Shown: in pieces, positions 1 to 10,346 of the stretch
How positions within the stretch are numbered: position 1 is the stretch's first letter
Layout of the letters: each line of letters opens with the position of its first letter
Origin: Heliocidaris tuberculata
Lineage: Eukaryota; Echinodermata; Echinoidea; Camarodonta; Echinometridae
DNA: 64,000 nucleotides
Assembly: GCA_025618425.1 (NCBI GenBank)
Contig: CM046850.1
Span: 5,116,520 to 5,180,519, forward strand
Direction of reading: 5' to 3'
Notes under the pieces: generated by a model
What the model saw: only the letters and a program-made list of their open reading frames with translations
The model's database searches: none
Told to the model about the DNA's origin: nothing
Made by a program: the position numbers and the translations under genes

Positions 1-236
1 ACCTGTAAGCCTGTATACATGTAGACCATTACATTTACAAGTTAACAAATGGTTTTAAAGCTCAGAAATTACCTCTTTACAGTCCTGGAGCACCAGTAGT
101 GTCAAGTGTGACAGACATAAGGCCCTATACGAGAATCCTGCTTTAGCAACCACCTGTATAGAAAGACCACCTGTCTACTTGTATAAAGATCACAATTTTT
201 GTTTCCCTTGAAAACTGTTTCTCAGTGAAAAATGTA
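1..236 (+). repeat. Copy of a 'gaccacctgt...tctcccttgaa' interspersed repeat (intronic)
   Basis: This stretch carries phrases such as 'agaccacctgtctac', 'gtttcccttgaaaactg' and 'cagtg'. They recur at 652-745, 14041-14215, 24610-24776 and 25195-25352. I cannot assign the repeat to a named class. Nothing coding is visible here. Confidence 0.55.
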
Positions 237-651
237 TTAACCCTTTCAGGACAGGAATTATTTAAGGGCTAAATTGATCACGTTTTGTTCTTCAAATTGG
301 CAACAATAATATTTTTCTTTTAGTGCTACATGGTTCTAATAAAATGTGATGTCTTCAAAAAAAACTATAGGTGGTTACAAACTTTGTAGAAATTGAAAGA
401 ATTGCCAATTTTGATAAAAAACAGTGATTTTGAACCTCTTAATATGTTGCCAATTTAAGAATTCTGGAGCTTATTCTCCTTTTAAAAATTCCTGGCATCA
501 AACGCAATATGGTCATGCAACAAAAATGGACACAATGTATGCAGAAATTTTTGCTTGTTCTACTCGTGCATCTGGTATATTTTTTAGAGCTCTGAATCAA
601 AAGATATTGAAGCAAACCACAAAATGTGGTCAATTGTCTCGAAAGGGTTAA
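237..651 (+). mobile_element. TTAA-flanked MITE, family 1, copy 1
   Basis: A 415-bp unit is bounded by TTAA on both sides, with terminal inverted repeats CCCTTTCAGGACA (left) and TGTCTCGAAAGGG (right). The TTAA target and C-rich termini are typical of non-autonomous piggyBac-like elements. Related copies lie at 1195, 3832 (interrupted), 9022, 30502 (reverse) and 43140 (reverse). No coding capacity is seen. Confidence 0.8.
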
Positions 652-1194
652 AGGAACCTGTACATGTACATGAAGACCACCTGCTCTTAAAGGCCGCTTT
701 TCTTGTCTCCCTTGAACGGTCTTTATAGACAGGTTTTACTGTATTACTATTATTACATGTACATGTATTATTATTATTAATATTATGATCACCAGGCAAT
801 ATTCATATTCTTCAAACTTATAACTCATTCTAGTAAATGTATGGATTATTTGAAATCACATATATTCTTTGGTTCTCACTGGGAATTTGCCACCATTCGG
901 CTATTTACATGATGAGATGTGTTGTCAATCACGGAGATTGGACTTCACTTTTACGACCAACGGGTCTCGTGTAATGCACTGTGCATACCACCTACTGCCA
1001 CGTAATGCCATGTAAAGAAATAGCATCATAAATTTCTTCACCCTGGACATGTGAAGATTTGAAGGCAAGCTGGAGTAATTTTCTGATGGAACAGCTCTGA
1101 GTTTTGCTGCTTGGGAGCCCTAAGCACACATCAACCAAATCTGGTGTCAGCGAATTATGACTCAACTCACATGGAAACTAATGACTTTGTGGCT

Positions 1195-1610
1195 TTAACC
1201 CTTTCAGGACAGGAATTATTTCAGGGCTAAATTGATCACATTTTGTTCTTCAAATTGGCAACAACAATATTTTTCTTTTAGTGCTACATGGTTCTAATAA
1301 GGTGTAATGTCTTTGAAAACAATACTCATGGTTACAAATTTTGTCGAAAAGTTGAAAAAAATTGCCAATTTGATAAAAAACAATGATTTTGAATCTCTCA
1401 AGGTGTTGCCAATTTAAGGATTTTAAGGGTTATTCCCGTTTTTAAAATTCCTGGCATCAAACGCAATAGGGTCTTGCAACAAAAATGGACGTAGGATGTG
1501 CAGAAATTTTGGCTCTTTCTACTCATGCATCTGGTATATTTTTTAGAGCTCTGAATCAAAAGTTATTGAGCCAAACCACAAAATGTGGTCAATTGTCTCG
1601 AAAGGGTTAA
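1195..1610 (+). mobile_element. TTAA-flanked MITE, family 1, copy 2
   Basis: This copy has the same termini and length as copy 1, and internal landmarks such as 'agtgctacatggttctaat' and 'caaaccacaaaatgtgg' are preserved. It lies 145 bp upstream of RSF1 exon a. Confidence 0.8.
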
Positions 1611-1755
1611 TATCCTTACAATTTAGTCAGTTGACAATTTTTAAATTATTTTTTTATTTGTTGTCTCCTTTAACAAATTGGTATTAATGATTGTCCTGTT
1701 TTAGATACATTTTAAATTTTAGTGCACACTATCTTCTCTCTCTCTCTCCGTACAG

Positions 1756-1848
1756 GTAAGCCGCTACTATTCTGGAATGGCTGCATGGGAGGTGGATACC
1801 TTAGGATACACACAGAGTAAAACAGAAACAAAGCTGGGTTTGCTGAAG
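1756..1848 (+). CDS. RSF1: RSF1 exon a (first in window), WHIM-like region
   Basis: An acceptor in a pyrimidine-rich run (ctctctccgtacag) precedes 31 codons starting VSRYYSGMAAWEVDTLGY and ending KLGLLK, followed by donor gtaata. The exon starts and ends in phase 0. Joined to the next exon it gives LLK-FLCDSQFD, which agrees with the region just before the conserved QPIGRD block of RSF1 proteins. The region belongs to the N-terminal WHIM/DDT-like part that is linked to ISWI partner binding in this family. Earlier exons are outside the window. Confidence 0.85.
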
Positions 1849-1886
1849 GTAATACAATATTCTTTCATTCCATGCCAATCCAACCT

Positions 1887-1890
<4 letters not shown>

Positions 1891-1940
<50 letters not shown>
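1891..1940 (+). repeat. (AAT)n microsatellite at a LINE tail
   Basis: About sixteen AAT units. On the minus strand they form the ATT-rich 3' tail of the adjacent LINE fragment. Confidence 0.9.
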
Positions 1941-1943
<3 letters not shown>

Positions 1944-2258
1944 TTTATAAAGCGCAGAAACTATGTATATATATTCTACTGCGCTGCAAGAGCTCCTGAT
2001 GTGCTTATAACTATGGTGAGTACTTAAATTAAAAGATATGCTTTTAGTTTTGATTTAAAAGTATTTACAGTTGGTGATTTCCTGATTTCTAACGGTAAGT
2101 TGTTCCACAGTTTGGGGGCTGCGCAGACAAATGCTCGATCTCCTAAGGTTATTTTTGTTTTATATGATGGGGTTTGCAGTAGTAAAGTATCTTGAGAACT
2201 GCGCAGGTTGTGGGTATGTTTGCGAGCTTTGAGTTGTAACAGTTCCACAATATATTTA
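1896..2258 (-). mobile_element. 5'-truncated LINE 3' end (reverse transcriptase C-terminus)
   Basis: Read on the minus strand, the frame ending at 2024 gives LRSSQDTLLLQTPSYKTKIT, then GDRAFVCAAPKLWNNLPLEI and a final FKSKLKAYLLI. This is the familiar C-terminal block (GDRAF..AAPKLWN.LP..IR) of CR1/L2-type LINE reverse transcriptases. The fragment is followed by about 90 bp of 3' UTR and an ATT tail. The short direct repeat ggtaata at 1889-1895 and 2259-2265 fits a target duplication inside an older repeat that starts near 1872. Confidence 0.75.
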
Positions 2259-2779
2259 GGTAATATGATGATCTGTGTGAAAGCAGAAAAATAAGAAAAA
2301 CAGGATGGTGAAAATTTGAAAGACATCGAAAAGGAATAGGAAAGTGATGGATGTTTGACAAATGAGGTCTCTAATTCTATGCAAATCTCAGAATGCTCTG
2401 AATTACAAATTGAACATGAACAGCTAAAATCACTGGAAAATTTGAGCCCCTTTCCGTTGCAATACACTGTGCTACTGATGAATAAGACTAAAGAGTGATT
2501 TATTCAGAAATAATCATTGAAGTCTTTAAATTGGCAAGGTGGAACAGAATTATAATCTCTATCTTTCTGTACAAAATGGCAATTTCTTGTTGATTTTTGT
2601 GTAATTTTCATTCACATTGGTTCATTTGATATACATTTTTTCTCTTTTGACCTACATGTACAAAAGAGTGGAAAATACAAACTGATGCCAATTGGAGGAG
2701 AAGCTGATTCATTTAGACCTTTAGAAACTCTGAACTGTTATGGGTTAAGATTTCCTGCAAATATGAAAACATTTGTCTA

Positions 2780-3606
2780 TTAACCCTAAAAGGATTGGGG
2801 GGGGGGGGGCATGATGCCCCTCCCCCCCAAAAAAAAATTTTGCGATTACTTCAGAGTTTTGAAGATCTCGCACCACAATTTCGTGACTTTTTCTTTAGAG
2901 TCTTGCGCATCTTTTGATAGCAATTTGCATATATACCTTTAGTCGTAACATTTAGATGTAACATGTCAATAAAAATGGCAGATTCGTATTTGTTTACCAT
3001 GTATGTGTAAAAGCGCATAGGGTTTGGGAGGAGTCTAATGTGTTGCTTCTTTTTACTACATGTACTTCATCCATGTTTTGAAAAATTAAAACCTGAACTT
3101 AGTTGAAAATATCTAAGTGTAACAAATTACAAACAATGGAAAACAAAATGAATAAAACAATAAACATAAGAAATAGAAATAAATAAATACATAAGAAAAC
3201 CGAATGCATTAATTTATGCCTATAATTTGCATGAATTAACATTGTAATTTATACAACAACATGCTAAGTAACTTCCTTTCACATATTTCATTCAAAATTG
3301 GGAGAGCATTGGAAGTCTATATTGACTAAACAATCCGAAAAATTCTATAAAATACATAAAAATTACCATATTCGCATGATTAATTAGCATTAATTTTTAA
3401 AATATGGTAATTTTTATGAATTTAACTGTGCATTCTTGTATGTTACATCATAAACTAAGCGCATGCCAAACTTTGTAACAATCGGACATGGTATAGCTGA
3501 GATCTTATGGGGGGCTTGATGGCCCCCCATAAGATCTCAGCTATACCCCCCCTCCTCTCCCCAGTCTTCAAAACCTCTGAAAAAGCCTAGTCATTTTTAG
3601 GGTTAA
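2780..3606 (+). mobile_element. TTAA-flanked element with internal G/C hairpins
   Basis: The left end is TTAACCCTAAAAGG. The right end is the inverted TTTTTAGGGTTAA. The unit is 827 bp with no open frame of note. Two short hairpins lie just inside the ends: a G-tract/C-tract around GCATGATGC (2800-2830), and an arm pair at 3492-3547 built on 'tatagctgagatcttatgg' and its complement. I read it as a piggyBac-like MITE of a family different from family 1. Confidence 0.65.
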
Positions 3607-4071
3607 CCTTGTCAAAATGTGAAAGTTTTTTCTGGAAAATTCGAAAAACTGATTTCATGAAGTAGGGACCTTCTTCATCTTATCAGTGAATTGAATAATA
3701 ATAAACTAAACTACCAACAGAATTAGGTTAACCCCTTCTATTCCAGCAAGTTTTCGACTAACTATCATGAATTGATTTTCAAACATTAAATTTTGACTTA
3801 AAATGTTTGGTTTCATTGTTAAAATGTGGTATTAATCCTTTCAGGACAGGAATGATTTTAGGGCTAAATTGATCACATTTTGTTTTTTATGCCTCTGCCC
3901 ACCGAAGGTGGTGCCGGAAGCATTATGTTTTCGGGTTGTCTGACCGTCCGACCGTCCCGCTTTCTCGTTATTGAGATAACTCAAGAACCACATGAGGTAT
4001 GAACTTCAAACTTGGCGCTAGTATGTATCACCATAGGAAGACGATCTGATTTGATTTTGGGGTACGTAGGT

Positions 4072-5116
4072 TAAGCCCGTTTCGAGTACTCGATTAACCA
4101 TGTACTCGCCCTATAAGGTCACTACTCGACTAATGAAATTTCCATCGACTACTTGGTAACATAGTTGGAACTTGTGAATAACCCCCCAAAACCTCTAATT
4201 CAGAATAAAATATAGAAATTTATCACTTAATTGTTAGTTCTAAGATATTTTAATGTCATTTGAATCAATAAAATTCACATGAGAGTGTTTCTTTTCAGTA
4301 GCTAAGTTCTCGAGGATCGAACAGTAAAAAATTCTGGCTGTGTATGCTCCCTCTACATCAGAAGCTGCAGTTATAAGCGGGTGTGTGAGCCAGCCGCACA
4401 CCCATCGGTCACTGTATACACCGTATAGCTCACCGTGTAAGCGAGCTCCTATCAAGTTTTTGCAAAGATGAAAGGATGCGTATCAGCACAGAATATTTTC
4501 AAGATAGCAATAGATGAAAACAAAACGACACTGAAATACTTCTTACTTGCTAACGCGCTCTTGTTCGTTGCCGACGGGTCATGCACGGGCATGCCCATGT
4601 CGATTTGACGAGGGCATTGAATTTGATGTCGATCGCACGCTCAGAATGTGCACAATTTCAATACGGAGAAAGATGAATGTGATTTCGTGTACTAAAACAC
4701 TCCAAACCCAACTGTACTTCTGGGTACGAGCGCCACCTCTTGGCGACTGGTAAACAACTGCAATATGATGATTACGACTGTGATGAAAAGGGGGAAGGAA
4801 ATGACGATCTATTTCGCTTTATTTTACCTTGATTTTAATTTAGTCTTCACGAAAGTAGGTAGGAGGAGATAATTTGCATTGCTCTGAATATTATAACCAA
4901 CACTGATCGTTTTAAACTTGTTTGATTTTAACATTTTAATACGGAAATCGGACATTAGTTACGGTTGTTGCACAGGCTGTTTGGGACTGCTTTCATGGCT
5001 TTACGCTGGTGCTCCGGCCTTAAAAAAATTGCGGGCAAAATCATTATACCTAGTAGTCGATTACTCATCCGAAAAAAATGTCTGTGTAAACGAATACCGA
5101 AAATGGCCTTTCAAAA
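4072..5116 (+). mobile_element. hAT-like insertion with 8-bp target duplication ACGTAGGT
   Basis: The repeat unit is broken exactly between two copies of ACGTAGGT (4064-4071 and 5117-5124). The uninterrupted unit elsewhere reads 'gtaggtcaaaggtca', so the flank resumes as expected. The 1045-bp insert has only weakly similar ends and no recognisable transposase. An 8-bp duplication fits hAT superfamily insertion. Confidence 0.65.
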
Positions 5117-5612
5117 ACGTAGGTCAAAGGTCACAAAAGTCAATTTCTGAAATTTCAGGTGTTAGCCTCGTTTTTGCGATAACTCAAGAACCATTTGAGG
5201 TATGAACTTCAAACTTGATGCTAGTACATGTATGTATCACCATAGGAAGATGATCTGATTAGATTTTGGGGTATGTAGGTCAAGGTCAAAGGTCACAGGT
5301 CAATTTCTAAAATTTCAGGTGTTAGCCTCGTTCTTGTGAAACTCAAGAACCATATGAGTTATACACTTCAAACTTGGTGCTAGTATGTATCACTATAGGT
5401 AGACGATCTGATTAGATTTTGGGGTACGTTGGTCAAACGTCAAAGGTCACAGAGGTCAATTTCTGAAATTGCAGTTGTTAGCCTCGTTAACACGATATCT
5501 CAAGAACCTTTTTAGGTATGAACTTACAACTTGGCGCTAATATGTATTACCATAGGGAGATGATCTGATTAGATTTTGGGGTATGTAGGTCAAAGGTCAT
5601 AGAGGTCAATAC

Positions 5613-6557
5613 TAGGCCTGAGTCGAGTCGGTCGGTCCACCGGCGCCCGACCGATGCAGCCGGTCACCGGTGCAATTTCATGCACACCGGCGGACCGATG
5701 AAATAAAGAAATACATAAGAAATTCACAGTGTCAAAGACTTTGAAAATTAACCAGTTTTAAGAACTAAATTTCCTTATTTATATTAAAACTTTCACATGA
5801 TATTAAATTTCAATCCTTTAATCAACCAAGTGGGACTATGGAAATAAGATCACCGAGCAAGATTTCTCAATTTTCTTGCTTGAATTTATCGGCCCGTATA
5901 TTATTGTTGAATTCTGTGTGAGCGCTGCTGGTACGATTCTGCGCACCTTGCCCCGAGATGGCGCTAACTCCAGGCTAACTCTAGTGGAGTAATTACGAGT
6001 TTGCAAACAAACAGATAAAAGATGGCAGCGCCCATACACGTATACAGAATGCAACAATATCATCATGTTACGGGCCGATAAATTCAAGCAAGAAAATTGA
6101 GAAATCCTGCTCGGTAATCTTATTTCCATAGTCCCACTTGGTTGATTAATGGTTTGAAATTTAATATCATGAGAAAGTTCTAATATAGATAAGGGAATTT
6201 AGTTCTTAAACTGGTTGATTTTCAAAGTCTTTCATTAACACTGAATTTCTTTATGTATCGGTATTTCTTTATTTCACCGGTCTGCCGGTCTCGCCGAAAA
6301 ATCACCGGCGGACGCCGGTCAAAAAAAGAAAACCGTTATGACTCAAGCCTACTTGTAATATAAATATTATGTTCTTTTAAGATCTCTCATGTTTTCCCTC
6401 TTCAACAATCAAAAACATGCCACTTTCCCGATGCGGGCGGCGCGTTATATGCAGCTTTCCGCATATTTTTTCATGAAATTTCATCGGTCCGCCCGTCTCC
6501 GCCGAAAAATCACCGGCGGGCACCGGTCAAAAAAAAAACTGTTGTGACTCAGGCCTA
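5613..6557 (+). mobile_element. Foldback hAT-like element with TSD GTCAATAC
   Basis: GTCAATAC occurs at 5605-5612 and 6558-6565. The element ends TAGGCCTGAGTC and, inverted, GACTCAGGCCTA. Inside, 5695-5895 is inverted at about 6065-6270 (landmarks 'caaccaagtgggactatgg' and 'ttgaatttatcggcccg'). The right terminal block with 'aaaaatcaccggcgg' and 'gactcaagccta' occurs twice, at about 6283-6352 and 6497-6557, so the right end was duplicated or a second copy is fused. Confidence 0.8.
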
Positions 6558-7429
6558 GTCAATACTGAAATTGCAGGTTTTAGACTTGTAAACACGATAT
6601 CTCAAGAACCATTTGATCCATATACTTCAAACTTGGTACTAATATGTATCACCATAGGAAGACGGTCTGATTAGATTTTGGCAAATGTAGGTCAAAGGTC
6701 AAAGGTCATGGAGGTCATTTACCATGAAATTTCAGGTTTTTGCCTTGTTAACACTCTCTTGAACAATTTGAGCCATTAACTTCAAACTTGGAACTAGTGT
6801 GCATCACCATAGTGAGACAAACTGATTAGATTTATGTTCACGTAGTTCAGAGGTGACATATTGTAGAGGATATGTGAAATTAATGTTTTATTTAGCTTTG
6901 TTATCACCATATCTAAACTATTTTGTATTCATGACTAGGAGGAGATAAGTGATCTGACTTTTGGGTTATAAGGTGTAAGGTCAAATGTGAAAGAGGTCAG
7001 TTGACATGTAATTGTAGGCTTTTTATTCTGGTTATCACAATATTTCAGGAACAGTTTGAGCCATCAACTAAATTTAGGCCGAGGCATATACATGTAGAAG
7101 ACGCAGGACTTCGCATTCATCTTGTTTCAAATTGGCAACAATAATATATTTCTTTTGGTGATCCATGGTTCTAATAAGGTATAATTTCTTTTAAAACAAT
7201 ATACATGTACATGGTTGGGCCTTGTCTAAAAGTTGATAAAGAAACAATGATTTTGAACCTCACAATGTGTTGCCAATTTAAGGATTTTAAAGCCTATTTT
7301 TTGCTTTTGAAATTCCTGGCATAAAATGCAATGGGGTCATGCAACAAAAATGGACATAGTGTGCACAGAAATTTTGCATATCAAACATCAAACGAGCAGA
7401 AACTAGAACTATACCAGCAACTAGAGTGT

Positions 7430-8850
7430 TATGTTAATAGACTAAGCAATTTTACAGCATGACAGATGGGGTGGTCGTGGGATATTAAACTAGCAAAAAT
7501 TCTTAGAACACATTTGCTGGCATTTTAGATATTCAAATTTAATGATGGAGAGGTCAAATGAAACAGACCACAAAATGATTATGTTGGTGGATTAGGCAAT
7601 TTCCCAAAATGACAGATGGGGTGGAATATTAACCAAGGGATTGCTAGGCAAGCTTGCCCAGTAATTTTTTTGATTTGCACTAGCAAAATCCTTGGAACAC
7701 ATTTGCTGGCATTTTAAATATTCAAATTGAATAATAAAGAGGTGGAATGAAATCGACTGGAAAATTATTATATTGGTAGACTAGGCAATTTCCCAAAATG
7801 ACCCCGGGGTGGGGGCTTCTCTCATTGAGACCTGTAAATCATCCGCGTACATGAAAATGGATAAAAAGGGTATTTTTTCAGCATTGGGCGGATAACCCGG
7901 GTTACGCGTTTAGGGTATCAAAAACAGCAAAAATCAAGAAAAAGGGTATCAAATTCATATGGGATAAGAAGATCTGCGGAAATCGCTGTTAAGGGTATAA
8001 AGATTAGAGATGTTAAAGGGGTTTCCCTGTTTAAGGTATCAAAACTAGTCCTACATGTACCAAGGAGTTTTCCACATAACTCCTTGCTTCTACTACAATC
8101 CCCGTTAAGGGTGCTTTTCAGAAAGTGATTTACGCGAATGATATACCCCGGATTGGGTGGAATATTAAACCAAGGGATTGCTGGGCAAGCTTGCCTAGTA
8201 ACTCCTTGATTGCACTAGCAAAATTCTTGGAACACATTTGCTAGCATTTTAAATATTCAAATTGAATGACAAAGAAGTCAAAAGAAACAGACTATTCAAT
8301 TCAATTTAAAAATTATTATGTTGGTACAATTTCCCAAAATGACAGATGGGGTGGAATATTAAACGAAGGAGTTGGTAGGCAAGCTTGCCTAGTAACTCCT
8401 TGATTGCACTAGCGAAGTCCTCGGAAAACATCTGCAGGCATTTTAAATATTCAAATTGAATGACAAAGAAGTCAAAAGAAACAGACTATTCAATTCAATT
8501 TAAAAATTATTATGTTGGTACAATTTCCCAAAATGACAGATGGGGTGGAATATTAAACGAAGGAGTTGGTAGGCAAGCTTGCCTAGTAACTCCTTGATTG
8601 CACTAGCGAAGTCCTCGGAAAACATCTGCTGGCATTTTAAATATCCAAATTGAATGACAAAGAAGTCAAAAGAAACAGACTATTCCATTCAATTTAAAAA
8701 TTATTATGTTGGTACAATTTCCCAAAATGACAGATGGGGTGGAATATTAAACGAAGGAGTTGGTAGGCAAGCTTGCCTAGTAACTCCTTGATTGCACTAG
8801 CGAAATCCTCGGAAAACATCTGCTGGCATTTTAAATATTCAAACTGAATG
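7430..8850 (+). repeat. 194-bp tandem repeat array
   Basis: Units contain 'gacagatggggtggaatatt', 'aggcaagcttgcctagtaac' and 'ctggcattttaaatattcaa'. The word acagatgggg recurs at 8342, 8536 and 8730, giving a period of 194 bp, and these last units are almost identical. Earlier units (from 7430 and 7590) are more diverged. A foreign stretch at about 7803-8150, with 'aaaagggtatc' words and CCCGG-rich ends, interrupts the array. Confidence 0.85.
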
Positions 8851-8991
8851 ATAAATAGTTCAAATGAAACCGACTACAAAATTATCGTGTTCAAAATTAT
8901 TGTCCGACCCATGCTCCGGCGACATTTCCCGCACAGTCATTTTCGTACACTGACCAAAGTCCTAACTTCAATCCAGGAACTAACAATATAT

Positions 8992-9021
8992 GTAACCCTA
9001 ACCCTAACCCTAAACCTAAGC
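8992..9021 (+). repeat. Short interstitial telomere-like repeat (CCCTAA)n
   Basis: About three CCCTAA units followed by degenerate ones. Similar degenerate runs occur near 9470, 13700-13770 and 14500-14560, and in reverse near 25042-25100. They look like pieces of a dispersed repeat rather than telomere seeding. Confidence 0.7.
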
Positions 9022-9437
9022 TTAACTCTTTCAGGACAGGAATTATTAAAGGGCTAAATTGATCATATTTTATGCTTCATATTGGCAACATTAGTATTTT
9101 TTCTATTAGTGCTACATGGTTCGAATAAGGTGTAATGTCTTTGAAAACTATACATGGTTATAAATTTTGTCGAAAAGTTGAAAAAATTGCAAATTTTTAT
9201 GAAAAATAATGATTTTGAACCTGTCAGTGTGTTGCCAATTTAAGGATTTTGAAGCTTATTCTCATTTTTTTAAATTCCTGGCATCAGACACAATATGGTT
9301 CTGCAACAAAAATGGACATAGTGTGTGCAGAACTTTTTGCTCTTTCTACTCGTGCATCTTGTAAATTTTTCAGATCTCTGAATGAAAAATTATTGAGCCA
9401 AACCACAAAATGTGGGCAGTTGTCTTGAAAGGGTTAA
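9022..9437 (+). mobile_element. TTAA-flanked MITE, family 1, copy 4
   Basis: Left TTAACTCTTTCAGGACAGG and right CTTGAAAGGGTTAA bound a 416-bp copy collinear with copies 1 and 2. Confidence 0.8.
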
Positions 9438-9550
9438 ACCTAACCTACAGTACGTGTATAACCCAATTGCAGCCCTAACCCTCTACATTTGTTGAAATAA
9501 AGCCTGGAGCGAATGTTGCCGTAGCAAATTTTTAATCACAACTCTTTCTG

Positions 9551-9704
9551 GGGCCCCATTTCATAGAACTTGTTGTCAGTATCCATTGCAACAGATCTTT
9601 GAAAAATTTACCCTCACTCAGCCGATCAAATGTTACGATTTCAGTCGCTTATATCACAGTCATTGTGACCTGCTATTGATAACAAGTTTTATGAAACAGG
9701 GCCC
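9551..9704 (+). mobile_element. GGGCCC-ended foldback MITE, copy 1
   Basis: GGGGCCCCATTTCATAGAAC at one end and ATGAAACAGGGCCC at the other, with 'gatttcagtcgcttat' in the middle. Related units lie at 13289, 13504, 36228 and 55215. The ~145-bp length and imperfect palindrome fit a MITE. The class is not known to me. Confidence 0.65.
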
Positions 9705-9717
9705 TGATCGTCAGCAG

Positions 9718-9765
9718 TTTCTACCTGATAACCAGTTTGATGGGAAGTCCGATGGAGCTTCAAAC
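9718..9765 (+). pseudogene. Possible decayed copy of RSF1 exon b acceptor side
   Basis: After 'cagcag' the sequence reads FLPDNQFDGKSDGAS in the frame of exon b's FLCDSQFDEPKSKF. The match covers about 45 bp with several mismatches. A second shorter trace ('attactctctttgatgtttgacagttctgtg', split across 9930-9960) resembles the same acceptor. I count this as plausible rather than proven. Confidence 0.4.
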
Positions 9766-10346
9766 TTTCACATGTGTTTTCAAGTATTTTAAGATCTAGA
9801 TTTATCCAGAAATGAGCAATTCCTATTTGCCTTCCCCCCCCAAAAAAAAAAGAAAGAAAAGAAATATAGTGCTTTTCATGTATGTGTGTTTTAGAAACAT
9901 GAGAGGGCCCAGCAAAGGATATACTTTTTATTACTCTCTTTGATGTTTGACAGTTCTGTGTTAAAGGGTGACTAAAATAAAAAATCAATTGCCCATTTTT
10001 CGTAGGAAAGAGTCATCAGGAGCCAAAAAATATCTGTCACACACTTTTTTATGCATTCAGTCGTATTTCATAATCATTTGAAAAGTACATTTTTGCTGAT
10101 TTACGCAGTCATGAGCCCCGCCCCTAAAAAAAACCCATCGAGCGACATCATGATCACGTGATCTGTGACGTACGAGAAGTAAGGGAAAATATTCCACCAA
10201 CCTATATACCGTGCACGCCCGCAGGCCCCCGCAGGCCCAGCCCGGTGCCGAGCATGACATTCACCGCATCGACCATTTGCATAGCATATTTTCGTGTGTT
10301 TAATTACTCACAATAACTTTGATTTTGGGACACAATTTCATCAATA

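Larger units (their letters stand above)
3889..7124 (+). mobile_element. Insertion built from a ~145-bp tandem unit ('caagaaccatttgaggtatg')
   Basis: The insert begins TATGCCTCTGCCCACCGAAGG and ends near GAGGCATATAC...CATCTTG, so TATGCCTC and GAGGCATA form a short inverted end. The interior is an array of diverged units of about 140-150 bp, each with 'ctcaagaaccat', 'acttcaaacttgg', 'tatgtatcaccatag' and 'ctgattagattttgggg'. Two later insertions (4072-5116 and 5613-6557) interrupt it. Class unknown; non-coding. Confidence 0.65.
3832..7378 (+). mobile_element. TTAA MITE family 1, copy 3, split by a 3.2-kb insertion and 3'-truncated
   Basis: The left part (3832-3888) starts TTAATCCTTTCAGGACAGG and follows family 1 up to 'cacattttgtt'. 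Family 1 sequence resumes at about 7125 with 'tttcaaattggcaacaat' and stops near 7378 after 'gcacagaaattttgca'. The right terminus with its TTAA is missing. The interruption is the repeat element at 3889-7124. Confidence 0.75.
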
